This document shows, piece by piece, positions 49,501-59,248 of a stretch of DNA of 64,000 bases. The stretch lies in the NCBI GenBank assembly GCA_964036665.1, contig OZ038531.1, forward strand, positions 15,438,168 to 15,502,167, in the 5' to 3' direction. This DNA is from Gordius sp. MW1. Taxonomy: Eukaryota; Nematomorpha; Gordioida; Gordea; Gordiidae. Position 1 is the first letter of the stretch. Every line of letters begins with the position of its first letter. Made by a program: the position numbers and the translations under genes. Under the pieces are notes generated by a model. The model saw nothing but the letters and a program-made list of their open reading frames with translations, was not told where the DNA came from and did no database searches.

Positions 49501-50876
49501 ATTTTTATATACAAAAATATTTGATTTTGAAGATTTAGTTTATTAAATAATGACAAAATGTATAAACGCATATTATTATTGTCTTAAATTAAATTATTCA
49601 TTAGATATAAAATATCCATATAAAAAATACCATTTTTCACACCTAGTTTCACATCATAAATTCTAACATGAAAATATTTCTTCATCATGGATAGACTCAT
49701 ATCTGGATTGAAATGAATCTGGTGCATTTCGTAATATGTGCATTTCGTAATAAGTAATACATATTATCAAATATATCACTAAATCTAACCCTAACCCTTG
49801 CCTATATTACATTTTGCCTAGATTACATTAAATTTACAAAATAAACGATAATAATATTTACAAAATAAAAGATAATGATATTAGAAAACTTACCAAACGC
49901 GGAGGGTTATAACTGCGCATGCGCATAAGCAATTCTTGCCTCTATTACGAAATGCACATATTACGATTTGCACAGAAGTGGATTGAAATGACTTGTAATA
50001 TATTAAAATATACTATAAATAAGCATTGAGATAGATAAGAGACTTGCAAATTCAAGGTTTTCAGATATAGAATAGATTAAAAATCTTAAAATTAAACAGG
50101 GCGTATTTTGTCACTAATGCAACATTTCTTAGTTGAAACGGAAATCTTATATGTGGATATTAAAGAGATAATAGGTGAGATCATGGGCGTAGCCAAGGGG
50201 GGGGGGGCAGGGAGGGGCAGCTGCCCCCCTCTAAATCGAAAAATTTGTTGAATTTGATTAAAATTATGGCCGAAATTTTATAAAATGATCATTTTGCCCC
50301 TCCCTAAATCATAATTGCCCTTCCTTGAATCATTATTGCCCCCCTCTAATCCCAATGCTGGCTACGCCCATGGGTGAAATGATAGGTGTTAGCTCAAATA
50401 GTGTGGAGTTTATAAACTATAAAATGCTTCAAATCTTATTTTATTTATTAATTTAAACCAAAATACACTAACAATAAGTACTTTATGACCAATAATTTAT
50501 AACATTTAAACTTTGTTATATTTGAATTATGCATACATTTGCCTCTTATACTAGTCGTTCTTCGACCCATCGTAATTGTTATACGAACGAAAAAGTTATG
50601 GGAACAAACAAAACAAAACCTATGGTACAATACTCGGAAGAGCTAAAAGGAGATATTGGAAAATTTACAAGTGGTTATAATACTTTAAAAATTCCTACCA
50701 TACGAAGGGAATCGGAAGAAACGGCATTAATTTTGATCAACAAAAAAACAGGAATTTCATCGTTTGACAAAGAGGAAAATGCCAATTTTTGTAAAGAAAA
50801 CAAAGATTATGACCAAAAATTTAATTTAATCTATAACGATGAAGTAGTCGGTCAATCGAATTATAGCTATGTATAA
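37580..50876 (+). CDS. Rhodopsin-class GPCR, peptide-receptor type, 7 exons
   Basis: Exons: 37580-37981, 47186-47307, 47438-47561, 47643-47845, 47929-48007, 49122-49447, 50555-50876. Phase is kept, giving 525 aa. It is a plasma-membrane receptor signalling through G proteins; the ligand is unknown. Landmarks: an acidic N terminus with a Tyr/Asp cluster near residue 60 and NVS at 43-45; TM1 GN (N95); TM2 LASADL (D123); C150 at the start of TM3 pairing with C230 (YWC) in loop 2; ERY at 174-176; CWSP (P328) in TM6; NPIVY (367-371) in TM7; then a basic stretch and a long Ser/Thr/Lys-rich tail. The pattern resembles the orexin/CCK/QRFP-receptor group, but I cannot assign a ligand. Without the last splice, exon 6 would stop at 49493 (433 aa). 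AATAAA at 50913, 37 bases past the long-form stop, favours exon 7. Intron 1 is 9.2 kb and rich in transposons. Confidence 0.9.
38075..38244. mobile_element. hAT-type MITE in GPCR intron 1
   Basis: Ends CATGGGCGTAGCCAAGGG and GCTGGCTACACCCAG; 170 bp. It shares TTGTTAAAATTTATTAAAAT and CCCCTCCCTAAATCATGAT-type blocks with 48175-48340 and 50182-50372. The flanks AATTTAGG and AATTACGA agree only in part. Confidence 0.75.
38245..39600. other. GPCR intron 1, segment with one old repeat
   Basis: AT-rich. A stretch at about 38886-39110 resembles 28394-28620 (see there). No exon is seen. Confidence 0.4.
39601..39746. mobile_element. hAT-type MITE with perfect 8-bp target duplication
   Basis: Ends CATGGGCGTAGCCAGG and CCTGGCTACGCCTGTG; 146 bp; flanked by ATTTCAAT at 39593-39600 and 39747-39754. 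The 8-bp duplication and TIR form place the family in the hAT superfamily. This is the best-defined copy in the window. Confidence 0.88.
39755..42257. other. GPCR intron 1, unannotated 2.5 kb
   Basis: AT-rich with a GC-rich patch at about 40590-40650 (CCGAGCCTAACCCGGGCCC) and a run of 12 G at about 40681-40692. I see no exon, RNA gene or bounded element. Confidence 0.4.
42258..42417. mobile_element. hAT-type MITE in GPCR intron 1
   Basis: It starts CATGGGCGTAGTCAGG and ends with a decayed CAGCCTAACGTG; 160 bp. Flanking 8-mers are TAGAGAGA and CAGAGAGA. Internal CTGCCCCCCTC and AAATTTGTTGAAATTTATTA match the family. Confidence 0.75.
42657..44502 (-). mobile_element. Composite minisatellite-bearing element, copy 3
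   Basis: It begins (on +) with the hairpin ACTCGGGCCTTCGGCCCTC at 42657 and shares with copy 1 the GGGCGAGAAAGGTGGGAAGG and GGGTTAGGGTTAG blocks. It then holds about 7-8 minisatellite units (43070-44030, one interrupted at about 43755-43815), a short tandem array, the GGGGTGGGGCACCTCTT block twice, and a (GGAC)n-like run at 44474-44502. The far subterminal repeat seen in copies 1, 2 and 4 is missing. It lies in GPCR intron 1. Confidence 0.65.
44045..44286. repeat. Tandem repeat, unit about 60 bp, 4 copies
   Basis: Units read ACTAGTTAAATTGCATAGCA, then ATTAAAAGTAAACAACTTTT and a TATGTTTATTATATAA end, starting near 44046, 44106, 44168 and 44226. A fifth copy lies apart at about 43760. Each unit contains the palindrome AATTGCATAGCAATT or a one-base-shorter form. 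The same unit occurs singly at about 20977-21040 and 54420-54480. Confidence 0.85.
44503..46237. other. GPCR intron 1, unannotated 1.7 kb
   Basis: AT-rich DNA with no frame, RNA gene or bounded repeat that I can support. The stretch near 45080-45420 is vaguely like the repeat at 28394, too weak to call. Confidence 0.4.
46238..46368. mobile_element. hAT-type MITE in GPCR intron 1
   Basis: The right end CCTGGCTACGCCCATG is intact; the left end (CACGAGCGGCCAGG) is decayed. Flanking 8-mers GCTGTGGA (46230-46237) and GTTGTGGA (46369-46376) differ at one base. 131 bp. Confidence 0.78.
48175..48340. mobile_element. hAT-type MITE in GPCR intron 5
   Basis: Ends CATGGGCGTAGCCAAAAGG and GCTGGCTACGCCCATG; 166 bp; flanking CATGTAAA and CATATAAA (one mismatch). 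A further lone end, GACTACGCCCATG, lies at about 48428-48440 in the same intron. The rest of the intron (48441-49121) is AT-rich with nothing called. Confidence 0.85.
49722..49975. mobile_element. Short TIR element in GPCR intron 6
   Basis: The outer about 31 bases are inverted copies: left GTGCATTTCGTAATATGTGC plus ATTTCGTAATA, right TATTACGAAATGCACATATT plus ACGATTTGCAC, with two mismatches. Each end itself holds TGCATTTCGTAATA twice in tandem. The interior carries AAATCTAACCCTAACCCTTG, a block also present in the composite minisatellite elements, so the two families share sequence. About 250 bp. Confidence 0.65.
50182..50372. mobile_element. hAT-type MITE in GPCR intron 6
   Basis: Ends CATGGGCGTAGCCAAGGG and GCTGGCTACGCCCATG; 191 bp; flanking GGTGAGAT and GGTGAAAT (one mismatch). 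It lies about 180 bp before the last exon of the receptor gene. Confidence 0.87.
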
Positions 50877-51345
50877 TAATATTTGTTATTGTGAATTGGT
50901 TGTTTAAGTGTTAATAAAAAATGTAATAAATCATCGTATCAGTTAAGTAAATTAACAAACAAAAACAGTAAATAGATTAGAATCACGAGGGCATAAGTAA
51001 AAAATCAACCTTGTTAATTGGACCGTTGTTTTATGAATGTTATAAAGTAGTGATATAAAATAATTAAAAGTAAAGAAATATTCAGCCAAATGGTAGTCGG
51101 ATATCTTTAGAAATATTTGGCATGAGAGACTTGCAAAGCTCATTATTTTAACTCACATCGTGTGTAAAAACATGTTAAATTTTAACGTTAACCCGACCTT
51201 TTTATTATTGTAAAATCTTACTCCGAGCTCGGCCCAACCAGAATAATGATTTTCCCCATAAAATGTTGAACGAGAAATACCACAAAAAATGCCATAATAG
51301 CGTTTAACGTTTTTTATCAAAAATATGAAAATTCGTTGAAAGAGT
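50877..51345. other. GPCR 3' flank
   Basis: AATAAA at 50913-50918 is a likely poly(A) signal for the receptor. No other feature is seen before the hAT-like element. Confidence 0.5.
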
Positions 51346-51353
51346 CCTGTAGG

Positions 51354-52480
51354 TAGTGTTGTGACGGGCGCGCTAGATAGCGCGCCCTAGGGTGTGCTGT
51401 GGGGGTATTGTAGTCCCAAGGAAAAGAGCCACACCCACACTGTTAGTCTCCTTTTCTGGTGAAGACATTGAGTGTGGGTGTGTTGAATACCGACCATTAG
51501 CTAGTCTATTATTTTTTCATAGAGACCCGATGGACCCTTAGATATATGCTAAGGGGGTGTTATTAGCTAGTTGTTATTGTCATCATCATCAACACGATGT
51601 ATGCTGTTGTGCGTGCAGTGTGGTCAAATTTGTTAATCTAAGCTAGCCTATCTATAAAGTGTAAGTAAACTAATAGTAAATTAAAGACTTTGCTAAGTAC
51701 CGGACAGGACATTCAACTTTTACTTTTATTATAACAAGTAAGTCAGGGGCGTACGCAGGATTGTTTAATTTTTTTTTTTTGGGGGGGGGGGGGTGTAACC
51801 GGAAGGGAGGGTTTAAATATCAAATAAATTGTATCTAAACTTGGTGTTTTTGTTATGCCCCTCCAAAAATATAATGTTCTTAAGCCCTTGTAATTTTTAC
51901 ACAAATTATAAATTATTTTTATCTTTCGACTAATTTTTATCTGTAACAAGTAAAAGCACAACATACATTTTATTTCAAAAAAATCATTTTTATCCAAAAA
52001 ATAGTTACAAAAAAATTTAACCATGAAAATTTTATAACTCCCTCCTTCAAAAAATCCTTCTATTGTTTCTAGGTTTTTATAAGTTTTTTAAAGTATTTGA
52101 TGTAACTAAACTATAATATTTTAACCCATTTAATTTAGTTATTAATCAAAAACTTTTCAGGAATTTTCCGTCCCCCTCCCCCTCATTTACGCCACTGATT
52201 TATCCACAGCGTTGCTATTTTATGTTAAAAAAAAGTAAATAGTACAACCCTCATGCCTTATTTGTGTCATCAATGTGATGTAATGTGACTAATGTAATGG
52301 CACATGTGGCGGTTCTATTTTCTACAATTTAGGACCATGGGGGAGGGGATTAGTAATAAAAAAGGGACCTTACACTAGGCAAGCGCGTCTTACGAGGGAC
52401 CTTTATAAGGGTGTGGCTTCTTAGTCTCTTTCTTTCTATTAAGGCGTGGGTGTAAAATGGCGCGCCGCATAACATCACTA
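51354..52480. mobile_element. Non-autonomous hAT-like element, 1.1 kb
   Basis: It is flanked by a perfect 8-bp target duplication, CCTGTAGG (51346-51353 and 52481-52488). Ends TAGTGTTGTGACGGGCGCGC and GCGCGCCGCATAACATCACTA are imperfect inverted repeats. Inside are a CACACCCACAC/GTGTGGGTGTG palindrome (about 51429-51483), a TCATCATCATC run and a T/G homopolymer at about 51771-51793. No transposase frame is present. A left-truncated relative is at 28986-30068. The duplication and ends fit the hAT superfamily. Confidence 0.88.
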
Positions 52481-52488
52481 CCTGTAGG

Positions 52489-53226
52489 TCAACTTTTTAA
52501 ATTTTTACCCGAATTCGACAAAGCTGACACGGAACGACAAAATAGACATGGACTTGAAAAGATATGAGCTTCCGCGAAGCTGAAAAACTACTTGAAGGAG
52601 CTGGCCATTAAATGTGACAAACAGCCATAGGAAAAAAACTAGTCGATTAATTTTAGAAACTGATATTCAAAATATTATAGTTTTTCGACCAGAGAATAAC
52701 GACTCTGTGGAGTGTAGTAATTGTCAAGAAAATAAAATTTATTATAGGAAAATCTCAATGCATAAGCGTCCACTCGAATCGTAAAAGGAGGATGACCCTT
52801 TTTTTAGTCTCTGTGGATTATTTATATGAAATATTTCATTGAGCGTTACTATTTATGGGAATGGGCCCACAAACCTAACTTAAAACATAATTTTGCAAAC
52901 TTGTCTACTTCATATTAGGAAATAAGACATTTTTAAACAAATTCGATTCTGGAAATCGAGATATATCTAAGAGAATAGTAGGTCCAAATATCTGCAACCT
53001 AAATTTAAATATATATTGGAATCAAGGATATTTAATGAATACAAAATCGTTACACGAACCACGTTATTTATAATCATACAATTTGGTGCGATTGCTATAA
53101 GTATCGATGTTATACAGTTAAAATAATTAGCGCACGACTTAGGGTTTATAGGGTGTGTATAGAATCACATATTATTTTATGGTCACCCTACACAACACAC
53201 TACTCAGGCGACCATAGAATTAAAGT
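52489..53226. other. Gap between the hAT-like element and SNRNP70
   Basis: This is the 3' flank of SNRNP70 (- strand). I see no clear AATAAA on the - strand close to the stop codon, and no other gene. Confidence 0.4.
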
Positions 53227-56200
53227 TTATGGCTGCCCATAATTTTGCATCAACAGGTCGCTATCGTCCCCCGTTTGATTCAAGTTATTGGTGTTACTAC
53301 TGTTATTGTAGTAATATTGTTCCAAGCTATCTACGGTGCCATCGTTGTTAGATTCATTCAAGAGGCCGGGCTGAGAATTGAGCGTTTGATTGGGATTTCC
53401 ATCGTGGTAATCTCCGGCAAAACTGTGATTGGCAGAAGCGTTGTTGTTGGAATATTTTTCATAGCCCACGTCAAATTTCTCCTTTTTAATGGGTGGGAAT
53501 CCGGTAAATCCACCATCTAGACCAGAAGTATTTTTGTCGTTGTCTCTGTCGCCAGATTTGTCCCTTCGCCTATATCGGACAAATGTTATTATTGCTCTTA
53601 AAATACTTAATTCCTACTCGATTCTAATATTTAAAAATCACGTACACCCCCTACCTGACCCACAGGCAAATTCATATGTTGATATAAAATTTTTAAGTGC
53701 AAAAAACGGGTTTGGAACGAAAATATTTTTGACATCACAAACCACTAATTTCCAAATATGCAATTAATTAAGAAATAGATCGAAATATTGTTAATTAGTC
53801 AATTTTTACAAGCCACTTTTTCAAAAATAATAGAGAATAAAGGCACTTAAACGATTTATAGCCTAAATCACTAAATAATTCAAAGTGCCCTGGTATTTAC
53901 CTATTAATGGATAAATTTGCTAAAAGTAAAGCTTGTTTTTTAATTGATATGCAATTTATGGGCTAGTTTTTTGTTGTCCGTCCGTCCCTATCTATTTGCA
54001 TTGGGTATATTAGGTTATCGATTTTTTAAATTAATGCATGAGAAAGAGGTGCCCCACCCCTCATTTCTATCTCCCTCGCTTTCGGGCGGGGTCGGGTTTT
54101 AATTGCTATGTTAAATTAATGCATAAGTATATCTATTCGTTTTTGAATTGGGTAACATTGATATTAATTGCTATAATTACCCTATGCCCTCCACTACAAG
54201 GGCCTATGCCTCAACTGATATGGGTGCCTGTGCCCCTACAAAAGCCTATGCCTCTATTAATGTGGGTTCGAACCCCGGCGAACGTTCTGAATTGCTGGTT
54301 CGATTCCCGGAGAGGGCAATTTTTTTTTTATTTTTTAAATTAAATTAATATATTTTGCCTGTTACTACCATTGATAATATGACTTTTTGGCAATCCGCTT
54401 GTTCTATTATTGTTTCATTTTATTATATAATAAACATAAATAAAAGTTGTTTACTTTTAATTGCTATGCAATTTAACTAGTTTTTGGGTTAGAATCCCGG
54501 AGTTTTTTTGACTCTTATGATTGTTCTTGTTACTATCATTGATAATAAGACTTTTTGGCAGTCCGCTGGCTGCTGACCAATGAAAAAAATGACCATTGGC
54601 CAAAATGTGAATCCTAGTTTATTTTTTCGTTTCTTTTGACTATTATGATTGTTCCTGTTACTACCATTGCTATTATGACCTTTTGGCCGTCCGCTGGCTC
54701 CTGACCGATGGAAAAAATGACCATTGGCCAAAATGTGAATCGAAATTATTTTTTTCATTTTTTTGACTATTATGATTGTTTCTGTTCCTACCATTGCTAT
54801 TATGACTTTTTGGCCGTCCGCTGGCTGCTGACCAATGGAATAAAATGACCATTGGCCAAAATGTGATTCGAAAATTTTTTTTTCTCGTTTTTTTGACTAT
54901 TATGAATTTATATCCACTTTTACCGTGTCCTGGCTGCTGACCAATGGAAAAAAATGACCATTGGCCGAAATGTGATTCGAAATTTTTTTTTCTCGTTTTT
55001 TTTACTCTTATGAATTTATATCCATTTTTACCGTGCTGGCTGCTGACCAATGGAAAAAAATGGCCATTGGCCAAAGTGAGCATCAAAATTTTTTTTTCCG
55101 TTTATTTGGCTATCATTGACTTATAGAGTATTTGGTACTGACCAATGGAGAAAAAAATGACCATTTGCCAAATTTTTGATTTTTTTTAATTAAAAATTGT
55201 TCAAATTCAACAAAAAATTCTCCCAACAATTCTGCAATTTCTTAACATTGTGATGTTTTATAATATAATGTTTGTTAGACCCATAATCACTAAAGGCCGT
55301 AAAAACTAATGTAATACGCAACTAGATGCAAACACTATACCTAACCCTAACCCTTGCCTATATTACATTTTGCCTATATTACATTTTGCCTATAAATGGA
55401 AAATTTGTATAAATAATTAATTAAGCATTAGGCATTTAATACCCCCCTATAGGCATTCTCGCCCCTTCCCACCTTTCTCGCCCATAAATTGCATAGCAAA
55501 TATGATACATTTATACGAAGTAAAGATGAGTCGTCCCCCCTTCCCTTCTCCCCTCCCCCTTCCCACGAGGGCCGAAGGCCCCGAGTTTAATTTTTACCGG
55601 TTTATATATTCTATTAAAGCCAAAAAAATAATAAAAAATCAACATTAAACTCTAATTAGCAATAACTATGCAAATCTTTAAAGCAAAGCAGCTTCCTTAG
55701 CAGACAAGAACTTAACATTTAAAAAAGTTACCGCTGGTATGGTTGTTTAATATTGATTATGTATGAATTGCGCTAACGAATGCGCTGTTAGCTACACTAT
55801 ATTTGGTTCAAAAATCTTAAAGCATGTTTAACAACCTCTTTTCCTTGTCCCTGTGCCTATCTTTCTTCGCTGATTTATCCTTGTCACGACTTTTGCTCCT
55901 ATGCTTGCGTTCTTTACTACGACTTCGCTTGCTCTTCTTTTCCTTCTTAACCTTTTTAGGGTCAGCCACCCCGTCTGGCCCATTAGTTTCTGCCATTTTC
56001 TCTTTTTTAATGTCGATTGCCCCCGTCTCAGACTTGATATTCTTTATGTCACGATCTCGCCTGGGCGGCGTATGCCTTTTTCGATCCCTAACAAGGAACA
56101 GTGATAAGAAAAATTAGGATGCATAATATAGTGCTACCTAAAGTTATGAGTAAACAAAACATAACGCTATCATCGATTAGCCTTTGATATTTTAGGTCAG

Positions 56201-57826
56201 ATAGAATTAGATTATGTTAAGAATTGAAAATGACAATCCACTAAAGTTAACAGCCATTTTGTATTTCACAAACCTAATTTGTAATCAATCAGATGCTTAT
56301 CTTAAAAGTTTTGAGCCACATATTTGTACAACCCTTTTATATCAATTGATAGAAAACTGAAAAACTTTTAGTTGACCAAAGTAACTACTTATTAAGGAAA
56401 TGTTAATATATAACCTGCTCCTGCTACGACTTTTCCTTCTCTTACTCCGACTTCTACTTTTTCTTCTATCGCGATCTTTGTCTCTAAAATTTAGCATGCA
56501 TAATATAAATGGTAATATTAATAAATTTTGCAAAAAGCCAGCCTAGGTGTAATGATGAATTAAATTAAAAACCTGCTGCCAAGTCGTGTCATATCTTTCA
56601 AAGTATCATTAGGCCCTTTTCTTGAATTTCCCAAACCACCACCTAGAATTAAATGGTTTTAATTGATTGAAATTACATACTGCATAAAATATTAAAAACA
56701 AGACAACTTACCAAATCTTCGAGGTAACCACCCTTTTACAGTTCTACCTCTTTCAACATCTACTAAAACCCTTTTTCCATCAATTTTCCTTCCATCACCT
56801 CTTTTGTAGGCAGCTTGAATAGTAAGAGAATACATAAAACAATGCTTAGAAATGTACAAAATTACATAAACCCTTTTTTTAGCATACATAGGATCTTAAG
56901 TTTACCAGCACCATATAACACATTAAAAAATCAAAAGGAACCATAGTTATAAATGATTAAAATTTTGGATTTACCTGCCCTTACCTAAATAACAAACCTA
57001 TTTTAATGTGGGTCAGGTTAGCATGATATAAAACGAACCAGTGAAATTGTAATTCAACTCATTCTGAGTATAATAAAAAGGAAAAGTGTTAGATTTTTAT
57101 AAGTCTTAAAAATGATAATAAAACAATGCCAAAATTTATATTTAAAATTTTTAGGACAAACCATGCATATCTCTTTCATGATCATATTCAACGAATGCAT
57201 ATCCCCTAGGTTTTCCATTAATTTTGTTGTGGATGAGATAAAGCTATAAACATTATTTATATTAAATTAGCCAGCAAATAAATGTACCTTTTTAACTGAG
57301 CCAAATTCAGAAAATTCTTTTTTTAATTTTGATTCAGAAGTATCATAATTCTAAGAAATATAAGATACAAACATTTTAGCTCTTACAATTCTAGCAACAA
57401 ACAATGTCTTATAAGGATCACTTGTTGCACGACTGTTACTATGAGGTTGCCCTAAAATATAAACTATCACATATTTTCAAAAGTATGTTACATAAGGCAA
57501 TTCCTTGTTCAATTATATAAGCCATCTGTTCAGCTTTTTCCCGTCGCTATATTATTATAATAAAAATATATAATAGCCTTACCCTTCGTTCTTTCTTTTC
57601 CGCCTTAGTTTCTTGTTTTTCAGGAGGCGGTATATCTTTTGGATGCTAACGAAAATTTTTATATCATTACAAAGAATCTTACATCAAAAAGCTTGGCATA
57701 GGTTCCGATTCCTGAATATGGAATTCTACGCCTTTCATGGGGAAGCTTACTAATGGGTGGCAGAAATGGCAAAGGTTCCCTAGGTGCAAACAATGCTAAG
57801 AGATTTGGTGGCAAAAACTGCGTCAT
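53227..57826 (-). CDS. SNRNP70: U1 small nuclear ribonucleoprotein 70 kDa, 11 exons
   Basis: Exons (- strand order): 57683-57826, 57583-57645, 57492-57546, 57387-57451, 57288-57350, 57162-57243, 56712-56813, 56573-56642, 56415-56483, 55836-56087, 53227-53569. Phase holds, giving 435 aa, close to the human length. U1-70K binds stem-loop I of U1 snRNA and recruits splicing regulators at 5' splice sites in the nucleus. Residues 1-48 ([20 protein letters not shown] and onward) are the conserved start. The RRM has RNP2 (LFVARI, 104-109) and RNP1 (RGYAFVEY, 143-150), then the diagnostic [15 protein letters not shown] and a Gly-rich GGGLG. After this come RS/RD-rich stretches ([16 protein letters not shown] and [16 protein letters not shown]) and an Asn-rich tail ending MQNYGQP. 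Introns 1-5 are 37, 36, 40, 36 and 44 bp; intron 10 is 2.3 kb and contains a composite transposon. Confidence 0.95.
53941..55586 (+). mobile_element. Composite minisatellite-bearing element, copy 4, in SNRNP70 intron 10
   Basis: It runs from AATTGATATGCAATTTATGG (53942) to the hairpin GAGGGCCGAAGGCCCCGAG (55567-55585). In order it has the AGGTGCCCCACCCCTCAT block, two tRNA-like B boxes (GGTTCGAACCC about 54265 and GGTTCGATTCC about 54298), about 5-6 minisatellite units (54530-55160), CCTAACCCTAACCC, and the subterminal inverted repeat GCCCATAAATTGCATAGC (55481-55498). It is the most complete small copy. Frames of 101 and 137 codons on the - strand are array translations. Confidence 0.65.
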
Positions 57827-57975
57827 TTTTTGACTACTATGCCACTACAAAATGGCTGCTGGATGGATGCTTTAGGATTTGTGCCAAATTATATTTGATA
57901 AACTAATTTATAAATTTATTATATCATAATTAAGGGGTGATAAATCAAGAGGTTCTATATATGGCTGTGCCTAAA

Positions 57976-58606
57976 CTAATAAGCAGGCATTGATCTTCTG
58001 ATTATGGAAAAAGTTTTTGGGGTGGTTGGTGATTGCCTTGATGGAGGCGTCGGCTATATAAAATATTTAAGCAAAAGGTTATATGTAGCACAAATAAATT
58101 TGTACAAATATAAGTAATTGTCCTTTAAAAAGGCTAAGATGTGATTATGCGCAATTTGTCTAGGCGTTGTTTATCTGCTATTTAACCAAAGCTAAAAGAT
58201 ATTGCATACAAGTATCACATTTTAGGATTGTAATAATCCATAAACCCCAAACCAATCAAAATTTACAAGATGTAACGCGGTGTATAACGTGGCATAAAAG
58301 TAATTATGGATGTGTATGTTTTCTGCTTACCCTTTTGTAATAGCCGGCGAGAAAGGCGAGGTAGTTTATTAATGCGAATACGACTAAATATTTACAACAA
58401 TAAAGGAGATTTTACAATTGAAGTTAGAGATAATTACAATGGTTTAGGACAAATACAAAAATTTGGGAAATATTTATAAGGACTCAAATATTGATGTGAG
58501 ATTCCGCTTTTAAAGCCGTTGAATCTTCTCTGGGTGGTAGGCTTGATTGAACGAGCAATGTACTGCAAATCTTCAGACGGGGCTGCGAGATGAGTACCAG
58601 ATGTTG
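57976..58606 (-). CDS. Candidate small membrane protein gene, 3' part, 3 exons
   Basis: Exons: 58457-58606, 58331-58383, 57976-58053 (- strand). Splice phases agree across both introns (73 and 277 bp). The product starts inside the gene (TSGTHLAAPSEDLQYIARSI), contains one hydrophobic helix (FFVFALINYLAFLAGYY) followed by KR, and ends in a Pro/Ser/Thr-rich tail, RRSMPAY. The first exon is missing: the frame upstream of 58606 has no ATG, and I could not place an earlier exon. AATAAA on the - strand at 57915-57920 would end its transcript. The stop codon lies 149 bp upstream of the SNRNP70 start. I do not recognise the protein. It may still be a chance chain of open segments. Confidence 0.4.
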
Positions 58607-58954
58607 CTAAGTTAGAAAGAAAAAGTAATTAAAAAAAGAGCATCAAAAAAATTTAGCCACTTCCGCGTCTAGGTTAAACCGCGGGAAAAGTGCCTTCCTT
58701 TGACCAATTCCTTTTTTAATTATAAGGATTGCAGAACCGTTCTTTAACCCTTTTACATTAACATTAATAAAACAAATTTAAGTATGATCAAAGAGTATAC
58801 CGCGTACATTAAAACGGTATACTTAAAATGGTAACGTGTTATACACGTATACCACACCTTTCCCTTTTATTGAGAAGTCGAAGGTCCGGGGCTGTCCAAA
58901 GACAGGGAGTCCATAGTCGCCCTGGACTCCATCTCTATGACATCTTTGGGTTGA
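58607..58954. other. Short flank left of the LTR retrotransposon
   Basis: Its right part (58867-58959) holds, on the - strand, the end of a reading frame that continues on the other side of the retrotransposon (see 63381-63620). The rest has a repeated GGTATAC/GTATACC motif (about 58793-58855) and no other feature. Confidence 0.45.
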
Positions 58955-58959
58955 GTAAC

Positions 58960-59236
58960 TGTAACGAAGTGGCCGGGGGTATTGTCCTAAACCATACACT
59001 AAATCGACAGAAAGGCACAGAGAGACTCTTTTATTAAATAAACACGGCTTTTTATAGATAACTGCGAGTAATAATTATAAAGAAGGACATACATAATCAA
59101 ATAAGAGATACCAAGTACGGTGTAAACTAAGGTGTATTCAAATGGCTACGATTATAATCAAATGTCTGTGACCGCGCTCAAGTATAGTAAAAACGCGTGT
59201 ATTCAAAAAGGCTACCTTGAATACTACTCCATTACA
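58960..59236 (-). repeat. 3' LTR
   Basis: 277 bp, bounded (on +) by TGTAACGAAG and CTCCATTACA, so the ends are TGT..ACA. It contains TTTTATTAAATAAACACGGC on +. A short frame at 59132-59320 is an artefact. Confidence 0.95.
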
Positions 59237-59248
59237 CTACTCCACCCT

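Noticed and set aside
49776..49800. Interstitial telomere
   Set aside because: There are only two TTAGGG-like units, and they recur as part of dispersed elements at 19338, 42890 and 55342, so they are repeat sequence and not a chromosome end.
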